Of a DNA stretch of 18,595 bases, positions 7,405 through 15,226 are shown one piece after another (the first letter of the stretch is position 1; each line of letters opens with the position of its first letter). The DNA is from Methanobacteriota archaeon. Lineage in GTDB: Archaea > Thermoplasmatota > Poseidoniia > Poseidoniales > Poseidoniaceae. The notes beneath the pieces were generated by a model. That model was given only the letters and a program-made list of their open reading frames with translations, made no database searches and was not told the DNA's origin. The position numbers were made by a program, and so were the translations under genes. The DNA is taken from the NCBI GenBank assembly GCA_002694245.1, contig NZLM01000078.1, forward strand, positions 12,076 to 30,670, given 5' to 3'.

Positions 7405-7890
7405 ATGGCAGACGCAGTAAATCTAGAAGTTGGCAGTAAATCCCCGAACTTTGATACAGTTGATTCTAAAGGCACAAGGCACAATTTAGCAGACCTAACC
7501 AAATCCGGTGAAAAAGTAATCTTGTATTTCTATCCAAGGGATTCGACACCAGGTTGCACCACACAAGCGTGTGACTTTTCGGAGAATTTAGCAAGATTGG
7601 GTGAGCATGGCTACAAAGTGTTTGGAGTATCAAAGGACTCTGCAAAGAGCCACGAGAATTTCATCAACAAGCAAGATCTTGGCTTCCCACTTCTCATGGA
7701 CGAGGATGGTGAGATGCATTCGACATTTGGAGCATGGAGACTCAAAATGAACTATGGAAAAGAATACATGGGCTGTGCAAGATCTACATTTGTTATCGAT
7801 GAGAAAGGGAACCTTGAGTTCGTCAGATACAATGTAAAAGCAAAGGGACATGTCTCTATGCTGATGCGAGAGTTGGGCATTGATGAGTGA
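7405..7890 (+). CDS. bcp: Thioredoxin-dependent peroxiredoxin, Bcp/PrxQ type
   Basis: Reduces hydrogen peroxide and organic hydroperoxides using thioredoxin-like donors in the cytosol. The 161-residue length is typical for Bcp/PrxQ. The core motif YFYPRDSTPGCTTQACDF holds the peroxidatic Cys51 and, five residues later, Cys56, the atypical two-cysteine arrangement of many Bcp proteins. Thr48 of the P-x-x-x-(T/S)-x-x-C site and the conserved Arg126 (GCARSTFVID) are present; Cys124 is an extra. The sequence covers the whole thioredoxin fold from NLEVGSKSPNFDTVDSKG to the last helix. It is first of three plus-strand genes whose ends and starts overlap, so it likely leads an operon. A weak AGGA precedes the ATG. 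Confidence 0.95.
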   Translation: MADAVNLEVGSKSPNFDTVDSKGTRHNLADLTKSGEKVILYFYPRDSTPGCTTQACDFSENLARLGEHGYKVFGVSKDSAKSHENFINKQDLGFPLLMDEDGEMHSTFGAWRLKMNYGKEYMGCARSTFVIDEKGNLEFVRYNVKAKGHVSMLMRELGIDE

Positions 7891-8350
7891 ATCTGAAAAT
7901 TCCAGAATTGAAATGGAATCGGGTGCTACTGCTTGGCACCCAATCATGCTGGGATCAACAGATGTTGGTAGAGGAACCAACATAGGCTCAATGTCACACA
8001 TAGGTAAAAATGTCAAGATTGGTAAAGATTGCAGAATACAAGGTTCTGTTTACATCGCAGACGGCTGTTCTATTGGAAACAATGTCTTCATAGGTCCGGG
8101 AGCAACAATCACCAATGATAGATACCCACCATCTGGAGGGCAATGGTCGCCAGTAATTGTTGAGGATGATGTGATTATAGGAGCAAATGCGACAATTATT
8201 GCTGGTATTATTCTCAACAAGGGATGTGTTATTGCAGCTGGAGCAGTAGTGACAAAAGAGATCCCCAGCTACGAGGTATGGGCAGGAAACCCAGCATCAT
8301 GCCTGATGACTAGGGAATCGTACGACAAAAAGAGGGAGGCCAATGAGTAA
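7883..8350 (+). CDS. Hexapeptide-repeat sugar N-acetyltransferase, WbpD/WlbB-like
   Basis: Probable acetyl-CoA-dependent transferase acting on an amino group of a nucleotide sugar for surface glycan synthesis. The 155 residues form a left-handed beta-helix: residues 28-75 show hexapeptide repeats (VGRGTNIGSMSHIGKNVKIG, then IGNNVFIGPGATIT), and a second set follows at 91-125 (VIVEDDVIIGANATI to AAGAVVTKEIP). TNDRYP at 77-82 matches the TNDR(Y/F)P loop of WbpD/WlbB, which make UDP-2,3-diacetamido-glucuronic acid. WAGNPA near 133-138 is the usual family ending. The ATG at 7883 overlaps the peroxiredoxin stop by 8 bases (ATGAGTGA). A TTG at 7880 could add one residue but seems less likely. The exact sugar substrate cannot be read from sequence; related FdtC/QdtC-type enzymes are alternatives. 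Confidence 0.88.
   Translation: MSESENSRIEMESGATAWHPIMLGSTDVGRGTNIGSMSHIGKNVKIGKDCRIQGSVYIADGCSIGNNVFIGPGATITNDRYPPSGGQWSPVIVEDDVIIGANATIIAGIILNKGCVIAAGAVVTKEIPSYEVWAGNPASCLMTRESYDKKREANE
8334..8339 (+). promoter_or_regulatory. Ribosome binding site of flavin-reductase-like gene
   Basis: GGGAGG within a longer AGAGGGAGG run sits just before the ATG at 8343, inside the end of the acetyltransferase frame. It supports the overlapping start. Confidence 0.65.
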
Positions 8351-9116
8351 ATTATCAGTCATCAAATTCCTTAGAAATTGCGTTGAATATGCTGATGCTT
8401 CAATTGCTAGAAAGGAAAAGAGAGGAGATTCCGAGGACGTTATTGCTCAATGGCATACTTACAGAGAATTCACTCAGCATGCTTTGGAAGAAGTAGAAAA
8501 TGGTGATTTAGATCGGTGGTTCAAACCTGAATTCAAGAAGCCAGAAATTGAACTCAAAATTGATGATTTAGACCACCCGACAAGAAGCAATTGGTTGTCT
8601 GCAATTGTATCTCCAAGGCCCCTCACTCTAATCTCAACCAGAGATGAACAAAAGGAAAACATTGCACCTATAACTAGTCTGTCCGTTGTCTCAAACACTC
8701 CTCCGCTATTGATCATGTCACTTTCTCAAACCAGAGATGGAACGAAGAGAGATACATATCACAATCTTATCAACAGCGGTGAATGTGAGTTACAGTTTCT
8801 GGCCCCAACCATTGAAGCGGCAAAAGATGCTGATTTGGCTGGAACGCCAACAAAAGAAAGCGAATGGAATTTAATTGATGCTGAGGGGCCAATACATCCA
8901 CTCGCTGCTGCTGTCATCAAATGTAGAGTTGTAGATGATAGAGCCCTGCCTGAAGGAGCTGTTGCTAGACTGATCACGCTTAGGGCCGAGAGTATACTCG
9001 TCTCTAGCGATATTCCCCCTGAGGACGGATTGGACATCCTTTGCCAACATGGTATGGACAAATTAACTCCAAGTCCAAAAGACTGGAGCCACCTTGCAAC
9101 ATATCACAGAAGTTGA
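8343..9116 (+). CDS. Flavin reductase-like (FMN-binding split-barrel) protein with N-terminal helical extension
   Basis: Member of the flavin reductase-like domain family (DIM6/NTAB type), which binds FMN and often uses NAD(P)H to reduce it. Residues 78-257 carry the fold: SAIVSPRPLTLISTRDEQKE, then NIAPITSLSVVSNTPPLLIM, then a DTYHNLINSGECELQF stretch matching the family's KDT-x-x-N motif. Later comes GPIHPLAAAVIKCRVV. Residues 1-70 are a charged helical extension (CVEYADASIARKEKRGDSED and on) not typical of the smallest family members, making the protein 257 residues. The start overlaps the acetyltransferase stop (ATGAGTAA), and the end overlaps the convergent SDR gene by 13 bases. The substrate is unknown; it might be a stand-alone reductase or an FMN-binding oxidoreductase. 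Confidence 0.85.
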   Translation: MSKLSVIKFLRNCVEYADASIARKEKRGDSEDVIAQWHTYREFTQHALEEVENGDLDRWFKPEFKKPEIELKIDDLDHPTRSNWLSAIVSPRPLTLISTRDEQKENIAPITSLSVVSNTPPLLIMSLSQTRDGTKRDTYHNLINSGECELQFLAPTIEAAKDADLAGTPTKESEWNLIDAEGPIHPLAAAVIKCRVVDDRALPEGAVARLITLRAESILVSSDIPPEDGLDILCQHGMDKLTPSPKDWSHLATYHRS

Positions 9117-10003
9117 TTCAAACCATCTTCCAGCTTTGTTGTAGCTACCCAATCTATCAAGTGATTACCTGATACATCTGGAATTCTCCTAGCACTGTCA
9201 CCAAAATTTGGCTCGCCATATTCCACATTTACTAAACGCAGTCTAGAAATCATTTGTGCCAATTGAAGAATTGTTACTTCCTCTGTTGAACCTAAATTGA
9301 ATGAGTGTCCAGATAAACCCTCTATTTGCCCGACTTTAACCAACGCTTCTACAATATCATGAACCCAAGTGAAACTCCTTGTCTGCAATCCATCTCCGTG
9401 TACAATTATTGGATTTGATTGCAGCATGATTGATACAACTTGCCCGTTCTCATTACCGTGTAGCCTTGGGCCATAGACATTGCATGGCCTAACGATTCTA
9501 ACATCGAGACCGTTTCTATGTGCGAAGTGACATAATAATTCACCAACGTGTTTTGATGCTCCATAAGAATGTCTTTGATGCAAATGTGCGGGAGGAAAGA
9601 CGCTTTCGGAGTGATTAGACAAAGGCATTTTTTCCTGTTCTCCAAAAGACTCAGGGGAGGAATAAAATACTAATCTTGCATTGTATTTCTGTGCAAATTC
9701 AATTGCATTTCTAGTTCCGTTTACATTTACATCGACAACCAAATCTGCCTCTTTGTGGAACCGTTTTGTGCCGTTTACTGCCGCTAGATGATGAATCACA
9801 TCCGGATTGAAAGCATTGCAGAGTTTTTCCCATTTTTCTGAATCTCTGACATCCCCCTCGACAAAATCTGCTTTGGGATTTACTTGTGATTTTTCTCCAC
9901 GGGATAGATCGTCAAAAACTAGTACATTGTAACACTGTAGAACTAATTCATCTACTAAGTGAGATCCCAGAAATCCTGCACCGCCGGTAACTAGAATGTT
10001 CAT
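9104..10003 (-). CDS. NAD-dependent nucleotide-sugar epimerase/dehydratase (extended SDR)
   Basis: Likely acts on an NDP-sugar (epimerase, dehydratase or UDP-glucuronate decarboxylase type). The 299 residues start with the Rossmann motif TGGAGFLG (6-13) and the acidic FDDLSRG loop. DVRD near 51-54 and HHLAAVNG near 71-78 are typical. The catalytic set is visible as the serines of YSSPESFGE (114-122) and Tyr147-x-x-x-Lys151 (SYGASKHVGE). RPCNVYGPR and GDGLQTRSFTWVHDIVEALV are signatures shared with UDP-xylose synthase and dTDP-glucose dehydratase relatives. The start ATG follows the AcnX stop without a gap (TGAATG), with GGTGA just upstream, so the two are cotranscribed. It is slightly shorter than many relatives (about 310-340). 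The substrate cannot be assigned. Confidence 0.92.
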   Translation of the reverse strand: MNILVTGGAGFLGSHLVDELVLQCYNVLVFDDLSRGEKSQVNPKADFVEGDVRDSEKWEKLCNAFNPDVIHHLAAVNGTKRFHKEADLVVDVNVNGTRNAIEFAQKYNARLVFYSSPESFGEQEKMPLSNHSESVFPPAHLHQRHSYGASKHVGELLCHFAHRNGLDVRIVRPCNVYGPRLHGNENGQVVSIMLQSNPIIVHGDGLQTRSFTWVHDIVEALVKVGQIEGLSGHSFNLGSTEEVTILQLAQMISRLRLVNVEYGEPNFGDSARRIPDVSGNHLIDWVATTKLEDGLNQLL

Positions 10004-11737
10004 TCAATCACCGTTGCGTTGCAATACCTCTAATTTCACCTTGTCTGATGTTTTTGTTATTCTGACATAGTCTCCATCATTAACAGAGATACATGGGTCC
10101 GATTCAAAACCATGCGAGTATGGTATATCCAACAAACTGCAGGCAGGCAATGTCAGAGAGCAGACATCTCGATTGACAATCGCTTTTGGACCCTTGCCTG
10201 TGTATATTAGTCCCATCAGTACGTAAGGTGCAACCGTAGAGCCAGATCCTTTGGGATAAATCAGAACCTTATCCTCTATTGCTCTACCATCAAGAGGGTG
10301 TCCGGTTTCTTCAATTACTCCAGTATCTCTGTTGACGTATCCTAGATATGTGATTGGAACATCAGTTACCATTGCAACTCCCTCAACAACCCAGTCACCT
10401 TGGGAATTTAGCCCTCCGCCAACAATAGAGCAATCACCATTTTGCTGTGTTTTCGAGGTAGCATGTTGAGGCTGTGCTTTTTGCTGAATTGTTGCTTTTT
10501 TGTCCTCCAGTAAATCTGGATTGAATGCATGATTAACGCAATCTTGGATTGTTCCAACAGAGGTAGGTATACGGTTCAATCCACTTGTAAGATAGTGTTC
10601 TGCCTTTAGCGAGTTAGTCATCAAGTGGTTGTATTTCTTACGATTATAAGGAGTGACCTCGGGACAAGTGTCCCTTAGAATTACAACACCGGCCTCCTCT
10701 AAAATTGCGATTGAGCCATCTAAAAGGGCAAGGTCATAATTGTGACCCGAGGTGAAAACCCAAAGCCGATTATCTGAAATTCTGAGGCCCATCTCGCTGT
10801 GAGATCTGACTGCTGATGCTGTTATACGAATCTCTTCCAAACTTGCCTGAGGGCATCCGATTACTATCAAGTCTACTTTGCAATCTGGTGCCAAATCATT
10901 GTATCTTAGTTCCAAATCATCCTGTGTGAAAACTAAGTTTTCCTCTTTACCATTTAATTCCGGCATTGCAGTATGTCCTTCTGCCCAAAGCATTGGACAG
11001 CCGTAATTTGCTGCAGCCGCTGTTAATGCCTTTTTTGATGCAAAGCTGATGTAATCCGGCAGCCCGGTAATTACAGGCATTGGACCATACGGCATATCCC
11101 AGTTTGGCCTCACTTGCTTGCCAATCCAATCTCCCAAAATCGACCAGTCTGAAAGGTGTGCAAGTTCACATTTTACATCTACAACTATGTTTGGTATTCG
11201 ATTTTCTTCTAGGTGAAGACCCCATCTTGGTGCATATCCTGTAAGAGCAGTCGCCAAGGCAGAAAGCCCTGACTCTCGATTTGTAACTAAGTCTGTCCAG
11301 GAGTTTGAGAATGCAACTGCATTTGACTCTGCCCAAGATGCATACCCTGATGGATTTTCTATCCCTCTATCGTATGGCGTACAAGATAATGTGGACTCTA
11401 TTCCCAGCTTTTCATATGCAGTGATTATCTCAAATTGCTGTTCGAGGAAATCTGGATAGTCGATATCCATTTCCTCCATTTTTGTTTTATCACAGCCTGC
11501 TGAATTGAGAGTCGTCGGTATCGCTACTGTACCCTCCCCTGCAAGGTCTGCGAGAAACCTTCTGAGACCATGGCCTCCTGTAATTACAGAGACACCCGAT
11601 ACGTGGCTGTGATTAACCTCGATGAAACCGTCTGCATTTGCAGTTCTAGCAAGATCGACTACAAGTCTAGCTGCCTTTTGCCGAGTGAGACCCTCATGCC
11701 CCTGAAGCATCGATTCGAGGCGTTCAGGTAACTCCAT
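10004..11737 (-). CDS. Fused AcnX (large DUF521 + small DUF126), probable phosphomevalonate dehydratase
   Basis: Aconitase-X family enzyme. In archaea the two-subunit form dehydrates 5-phosphomevalonate to trans-anhydromevalonate 5-phosphate in the modified mevalonate route to isoprenoid lipids. Here one 577-residue chain holds both parts. Residues 1-405 are the large subunit: VNHSHVSGVSVITGGHGLRR, TTLNSAGCDKTKMEE, LSCTPY (Cys119), a GCPMLWAEGHTAMPE active-site stretch, VIGCPQASLEEI (Cys295) and RDTCPEV (Cys358); three of these cysteines probably bind the iron-sulphur cluster. Residues 410-434 are a Gln/Lys-rich linker. Residues 436-577 are the small swivelling domain with the PKGSGST-x-x-PYVL motif (496-507). 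No clear Shine-Dalgarno precedes the ATG. Cis-3-hydroxyproline dehydratase, also AcnX and sometimes fused, is the main alternative. Confidence 0.9.
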   Translation of the reverse strand: MELPERLESMLQGHEGLTRQKAARLVVDLARTANADGFIEVNHSHVSGVSVITGGHGLRRFLADLAGEGTVAIPTTLNSAGCDKTKMEEMDIDYPDFLEQQFEIITAYEKLGIESTLSCTPYDRGIENPSGYASWAESNAVAFSNSWTDLVTNRESGLSALATALTGYAPRWGLHLEENRIPNIVVDVKCELAHLSDWSILGDWIGKQVRPNWDMPYGPMPVITGLPDYISFASKKALTAAAANYGCPMLWAEGHTAMPELNGKEENLVFTQDDLELRYNDLAPDCKVDLIVIGCPQASLEEIRITASAVRSHSEMGLRISDNRLWVFTSGHNYDLALLDGSIAILEEAGVVILRDTCPEVTPYNRKKYNHLMTNSLKAEHYLTSGLNRIPTSVGTIQDCVNHAFNPDLLEDKKATIQQKAQPQHATSKTQQNGDCSIVGGGLNSQGDWVVEGVAMVTDVPITYLGYVNRDTGVIEETGHPLDGRAIEDKVLIYPKGSGSTVAPYVLMGLIYTGKGPKAIVNRDVCSLTLPACSLLDIPYSHGFESDPCISVNDGDYVRITKTSDKVKLEVLQRNGD

Positions 11738-11815
11738 GTCATAGGGCTATCACAACACACCCTTCAACACTTTGTAGGGATAAGTCTCTAATCACTAAAA
11801 GTAGAAGCGAGAGAC
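11738..11815. other. Divergent intergenic region (78 bases)
   Basis: Short spacer between the leftward AcnX gene and the rightward collagen-like gene, so it must hold both promoters. No convincing TATA element or strong Shine-Dalgarno stands out for either gene. A CTAATCACTAAAAG stretch near 11787-11800 is the most AT-rich candidate for the plus side, and GAGAG precedes the plus-strand ATG. Confidence 0.3.
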
Positions 11816-13489
11816 ATGGAGCCGAGAATTAGATCGACAAAGGAGAAAATTTTGAGAATCAGCATTGCACTAGCAATTGTAACATCGTTAATCTTGAGTA
11901 TTGCCTCATACTATACTCTCAGTACAATAGACGAAATCACCAACGGGGAAGATGGGGTTACAACCGTAACTAGAATTTCTGATCTTTACGGCACACATGG
12001 TTGTGAGGATGGTGGTTTTTCAATACAAATCGGTGCTGACAAAAATGGTAACTCTTCTCTTGATAATAACGAAGTCACACAAATAAGAAACATATGCCAT
12101 GGAAGTCAAGGCCCACCTGGCCCCATGGGGAATAGAGGATACTGGGGTACAAATGGTACTGATGGTCTCAATGGTTCAAATGGGTCTGATGGTTTGAGTG
12201 GTAAATCTTCATTCGCACAATCATACACTGGAATATATGGAGCATGCCCAAATTCTGTAGTTATCGAAATGGGGAATAATTCATCCAATAACATTGTTGA
12301 ATCAAGAATAAAAATCTGCTTTGATGACCTAATTTCAGGACGTCTAACGGACATTGATTCAAATTCTGTTGACTCGTTTTCTAGCGGATGTAGCAACGGT
12401 TTTGCAAACTCTGATATGTTCATATTTGCTGCTGCTAGAGAAGGAAAATGTATGTTGTACAAGATGTCCAATCACAATCCAGTACTAGTATCTGAAAATT
12501 CAAATCTTGAGCCGGGAATGCTTCTGGGTTTTTCCGAGTTTAACGACAGGATTTACTTTGACGGTAATGATGGCCTCAACAAGCAGTTGTGGTCTACAGA
12601 TGGCGATACGATTTGGAAAGAGACAAATCTTTCTCTCGGCATTGATTCTACAAGCGAGTTGATTGCTACGGAAAACGAGCTAGCTTTGCTAACTAGGGAT
12701 GGATTGAGTATTTTATCACAATCTGATACATTTGTATCTGGAGTTTATTCAAATATCTCATACGCTAATCAAACCTTGATTTATAATAGTGAAAATGGCA
12801 TTAAAATCGGTTCTGAAATTTACTCTGGTGAAATCAATTCGCCAGCAATTTACAATGATGAACAATATTGGTTTATGGCGACCACCGATTCCTACGGCCC
12901 TCAAATACACAGACTTACGAACGGGCTTTTACAGAGGGTAACTGATAATATCTTCAACTACGAAGATTGGAACTTTGGTTTAACTTGGTTTGATGACAAG
13001 TTGATTTTTGCTAACTCAAGTCTTTATTCGTTCGACATCCAAAACCTTGTCTTAACACACTTGAACAGTTCAATAACAAACCCTGCGCTGCACTCAAATG
13101 TAATTGAGTATGATGAATATTTGTGGTTTAGTTGTGGCGTGATTTCATTTGGCTATGAGTTGTGTAGAAGTGATGGAAATGAGGCATGGTTGTTTCAAGA
13201 TATTGCAACTGGAATGGATTCATCATACCCAAATCACCTTACATTGATTGATAATCAAATAATTATGATTGCAGATGATGTTGCAGAAGGTGGACAAATT
13301 TACATTGTGGATTCTGATTCAGCTAGTTTGTCATTCAATCCAGAGCCAGGATTGTCAACCGCTGGGGCTCATGGTAGCATCTGGTATCATGATAGCATGG
13401 CATACTTCATCGCGGATTCAAACTCATATGGTTTGGAAATGTATGCTTGGCCGGTTTGGTCATTGAACGAGGATTGGATTCTGATCTAA
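11816..13489 (+). CDS. Membrane-anchored surface protein: DUF7151 motif, collagen-like triplets, propeller-like region
   Basis: 557 residues. Residues 14-35 are a hydrophobic signal anchor after a basic start (RIRSTKEKILR), so the rest is likely outside the cell. Residues 52-96 match the DUF7151 pattern: Cys63 followed by a Gly-Gly, IGADKNGNSSLDNNEV (a DxNxNxxLDxxE calcium-site-like loop), then Cys94. Exactly twelve Gly-X-Y triplets follow (96-131; GPPGPMGNRGYWG and on), containing three N-glycosylation sequons. Residues about 190-557 are rich in beta strands and show degenerate ELW-x-x-DGT-type repeats (KQLWSTDGD, YELCRSDGNEAWLFQDIATG, YGLEMYAW), suggesting a propeller. The function is unknown; surface binding or adhesion is an inference. 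The stop overlaps nadE by 4 bases (CTAA). Codon use looks more AT-rich than in the large minus-strand genes, judged by eye. Confidence 0.88.
   Translation: MEPRIRSTKEKILRISIALAIVTSLILSIASYYTLSTIDEITNGEDGVTTVTRISDLYGTHGCEDGGFSIQIGADKNGNSSLDNNEVTQIRNICHGSQGPPGPMGNRGYWGTNGTDGLNGSNGSDGLSGKSSFAQSYTGIYGACPNSVVIEMGNNSSNNIVESRIKICFDDLISGRLTDIDSNSVDSFSSGCSNGFANSDMFIFAAAREGKCMLYKMSNHNPVLVSENSNLEPGMLLGFSEFNDRIYFDGNDGLNKQLWSTDGDTIWKETNLSLGIDSTSELIATENELALLTRDGLSILSQSDTFVSGVYSNISYANQTLIYNSENGIKIGSEIYSGEINSPAIYNDEQYWFMATTDSYGPQIHRLTNGLLQRVTDNIFNYEDWNFGLTWFDDKLIFANSSLYSFDIQNLVLTHLNSSITNPALHSNVIEYDEYLWFSCGVISFGYELCRSDGNEAWLFQDIATGMDSSYPNHLTLIDNQIIMIADDVAEGGQIYIVDSDSASLSFNPEPGLSTAGAHGSIWYHDSMAYFIADSNSYGLEMYAWPVWSLNEDWILI
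12101..12208 (+). repeat. Collagen-like Gly-X-Y repeat, 12 triplets
   Basis: Codes for twelve uninterrupted Gly-X-Y triplets just after a DUF7151 motif. The first few are proline-rich (GPPGPMG), then polar, with repeated Asn-Gly-(Ser/Thr) sequons. The run is short for a stable triple helix on its own. Confidence 0.8.
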
Positions 13490-15171
13490 TCTCTCCAATC
13501 GTGTTTAGCTGCCAGCGGTTGTCTCCATCCCTGACCAAATGCTCTCTTGGAAACTCTTGGGGCTGGAGGCATTTGCCACCTTTTATGCTCATTCCTTGAT
13601 AGCCGAGTCAAAACATCATTAACAACATTAAGTTCATGACCGTGTTCGACTAACTGAGTTGCATCTAAACCATCTTCAATGTGTAATCTGAGAATCTCAT
13701 CTAGTATTGGATAAGGTGGTAAACTGTCCTCATCCTTTTGGTCGGGTGCTAACTCTGCACTAGGAGGCTTAGTCAAAGTTGATTCATTAACAGCCATCGC
13801 TCCAATTCTTTCATTGAATTCTCTAGCGAGTGCATAAACCTCCATCTTGTATAAATCTCCTAAAGGAGCATAACCTCCTGCCATGTCTCCGTATAGAGTG
13901 CAGTATCCTTGACCAAGTTCTGATTTATTTCCTGTTGCTATTGCCATTGCTCCATTTGCATTAGCATGGGCCATAACAATCAACCCTCTTAGCCTTGCTT
14001 GGAGATTTTCTCCAGCTACAGGGTTTCCATTTTCAAGGATATTAGATAGTTCTGAATCTGCGGTTTCATGTAATTTGGCAATAGGGTACATCAGGAAATT
14101 TATGCCTAAAGTTTCGGCAGTAGCCTTTGCATCATCGATACTATGTTGGCTAGAGTGACGTGAGGGCATAGAGATACCTGTGACATTATCTGGACCGACT
14201 GCTTTCGACGCTACACAAGCCGCTAAAGCCGAGTCTATACCACCTGATAATCCTAGTACTATTTTCTTGATTCCGCTTTTTCTGCAATAATCAGATAGTC
14301 CTGTAATAACTGCGTCAAGGAGATCATTGTCACCTTCATTGAATTCTTGGTTAGGACTGAGGTGTACCAAGTCACCTTCACCCTTCCAAATACATTTTGA
14401 GGGATCACTTAAATCAGCTACTAAAACACCTTCTTTCCACGCTGGTGCGACGACTGCTGTACCATCAGGCCATGCGATAATAGAGCGACCATCAAATAAA
14501 AGATCGTCATTTCCACCAACTTGATTGGCCAGCAAAAATGGATGATTTAGTGAGGATGCTGCACTTCTTGCGACTTCAATCCTAACTCCTGACTTGTCTG
14601 CATGATACGGAGAAGCAGAAAGGTTCACCGTAGCATCGAGTAAAACACCTTGTCTACCCCATTCAGCAATCTGGGCAATCGGGTCACTATCGTAGTCATT
14701 TGGAGTTGCTCCACAATGTTGCCAAGCATCCTCACAAATAGTGACACCAACATCTACACCTGCAATTGTTCTAGCAATTCCCGGTCTCTCATCGGCCTCG
14801 AAATATCGAGCCTCGTCAAATACATCATAGGTGGGAAGAAGCTGTTTTCTAGTGACCTCCCTAATTGAGTCTCCCGCTCTAACAACACCATTGCCCGGCA
14901 AAGAGCGGTCCTGTATCGGAGGCACAGGTGTACCCACAAGTATAGGAATTGGACTTTCTAAGTCACTAGCGACTTGGTGGCAACGTGATATGAAATCATC
15001 CTGAAGAAGAAGGTCCCTCGGGGGATAGCCGCTTATGGCAAGCTCTGTAGTAACAGCAAATCCAGCGCCTGACTCGTAAGCCAGATTTGCTAATTTCTGA
15101 ATCATCACAGCATTGCCGTTGATGTCCCCAACAATAGGATTAGACTGCAGCAAAGCGATTTTGGTTGCCAC
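13486..15171 (-). CDS. nadE: Glutamine-dependent NAD+ synthetase
   Basis: Catalyses the last step of NAD+ synthesis: deamido-NAD+ plus glutamine and ATP gives NAD+. The 561-residue length fits the two-domain form. Residues 1-260 are the nitrilase-type glutaminase with triad Glu43 (TTELAISGYPPRD), Lys109 (RKQLLPTYDVFDE) and Cys146 (TICEDAW). Residues 285-561 are the synthetase with the ATP pyrophosphatase loop GLSGGIDSALA (307-317), SMPSRHSS (334-341), ENLQARLRG (388-396), ATGNKSELGQGYCTLYGDM (412-430) and KRAFGQGWRQP near the end. The start is GTG at 15171, preceded by a GAGGGGG ribosome site. The resulting N-terminus (MATKIALLQSNPIVGDINGN) aligns with family starts. It lies 55 bases downstream of a giant surface-protein gene on the same strand. 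Confidence 0.97.
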   Translation of the reverse strand: MATKIALLQSNPIVGDINGNAVMIQKLANLAYESGAGFAVTTELAISGYPPRDLLLQDDFISRCHQVASDLESPIPILVGTPVPPIQDRSLPGNGVVRAGDSIREVTRKQLLPTYDVFDEARYFEADERPGIARTIAGVDVGVTICEDAWQHCGATPNDYDSDPIAQIAEWGRQGVLLDATVNLSASPYHADKSGVRIEVARSAASSLNHPFLLANQVGGNDDLLFDGRSIIAWPDGTAVVAPAWKEGVLVADLSDPSKCIWKGEGDLVHLSPNQEFNEGDNDLLDAVITGLSDYCRKSGIKKIVLGLSGGIDSALAACVASKAVGPDNVTGISMPSRHSSQHSIDDAKATAETLGINFLMYPIAKLHETADSELSNILENGNPVAGENLQARLRGLIVMAHANANGAMAIATGNKSELGQGYCTLYGDMAGGYAPLGDLYKMEVYALAREFNERIGAMAVNESTLTKPPSAELAPDQKDEDSLPPYPILDEILRLHIEDGLDATQLVEHGHELNVVNDVLTRLSRNEHKRWQMPPAPRVSKRAFGQGWRQPLAAKHDWRD

Positions 15172-15173
15172 TT

Positions 15174-15197
15174 TGCCCCCTCATTATCCCCGAAGGG
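15174..15197 (-). promoter_or_regulatory. nadE leader: UUCG mini-hairpin and purine-rich ribosome site
   Basis: In the 55-base gap before nadE the minus strand reads CCC-TTCG-GGG (15188-15197), a 3-base-pair stem with a stable cUUCGg-type loop. It is followed by a GAGGGGG Shine-Dalgarno-like run that serves the GTG start. The stem is short and could be chance. Confidence 0.3.
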
Positions 15198-15226
15198 TAG
15201 TTAGTTTCTATGCGTTTGCTTTGAGG

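Noticed and set aside
7880-7882. TTG at 7880 as start of the acetyltransferase
   Set aside because: An ATG follows at once at 7883 and makes the common ATGAGTGA overlap with the peroxiredoxin stop.
7630-8016. 128-residue minus-strand open frame over the peroxiredoxin/acetyltransferase junction
   Set aside because: It is antisense to two well-supported genes and its product has no recognisable domain.
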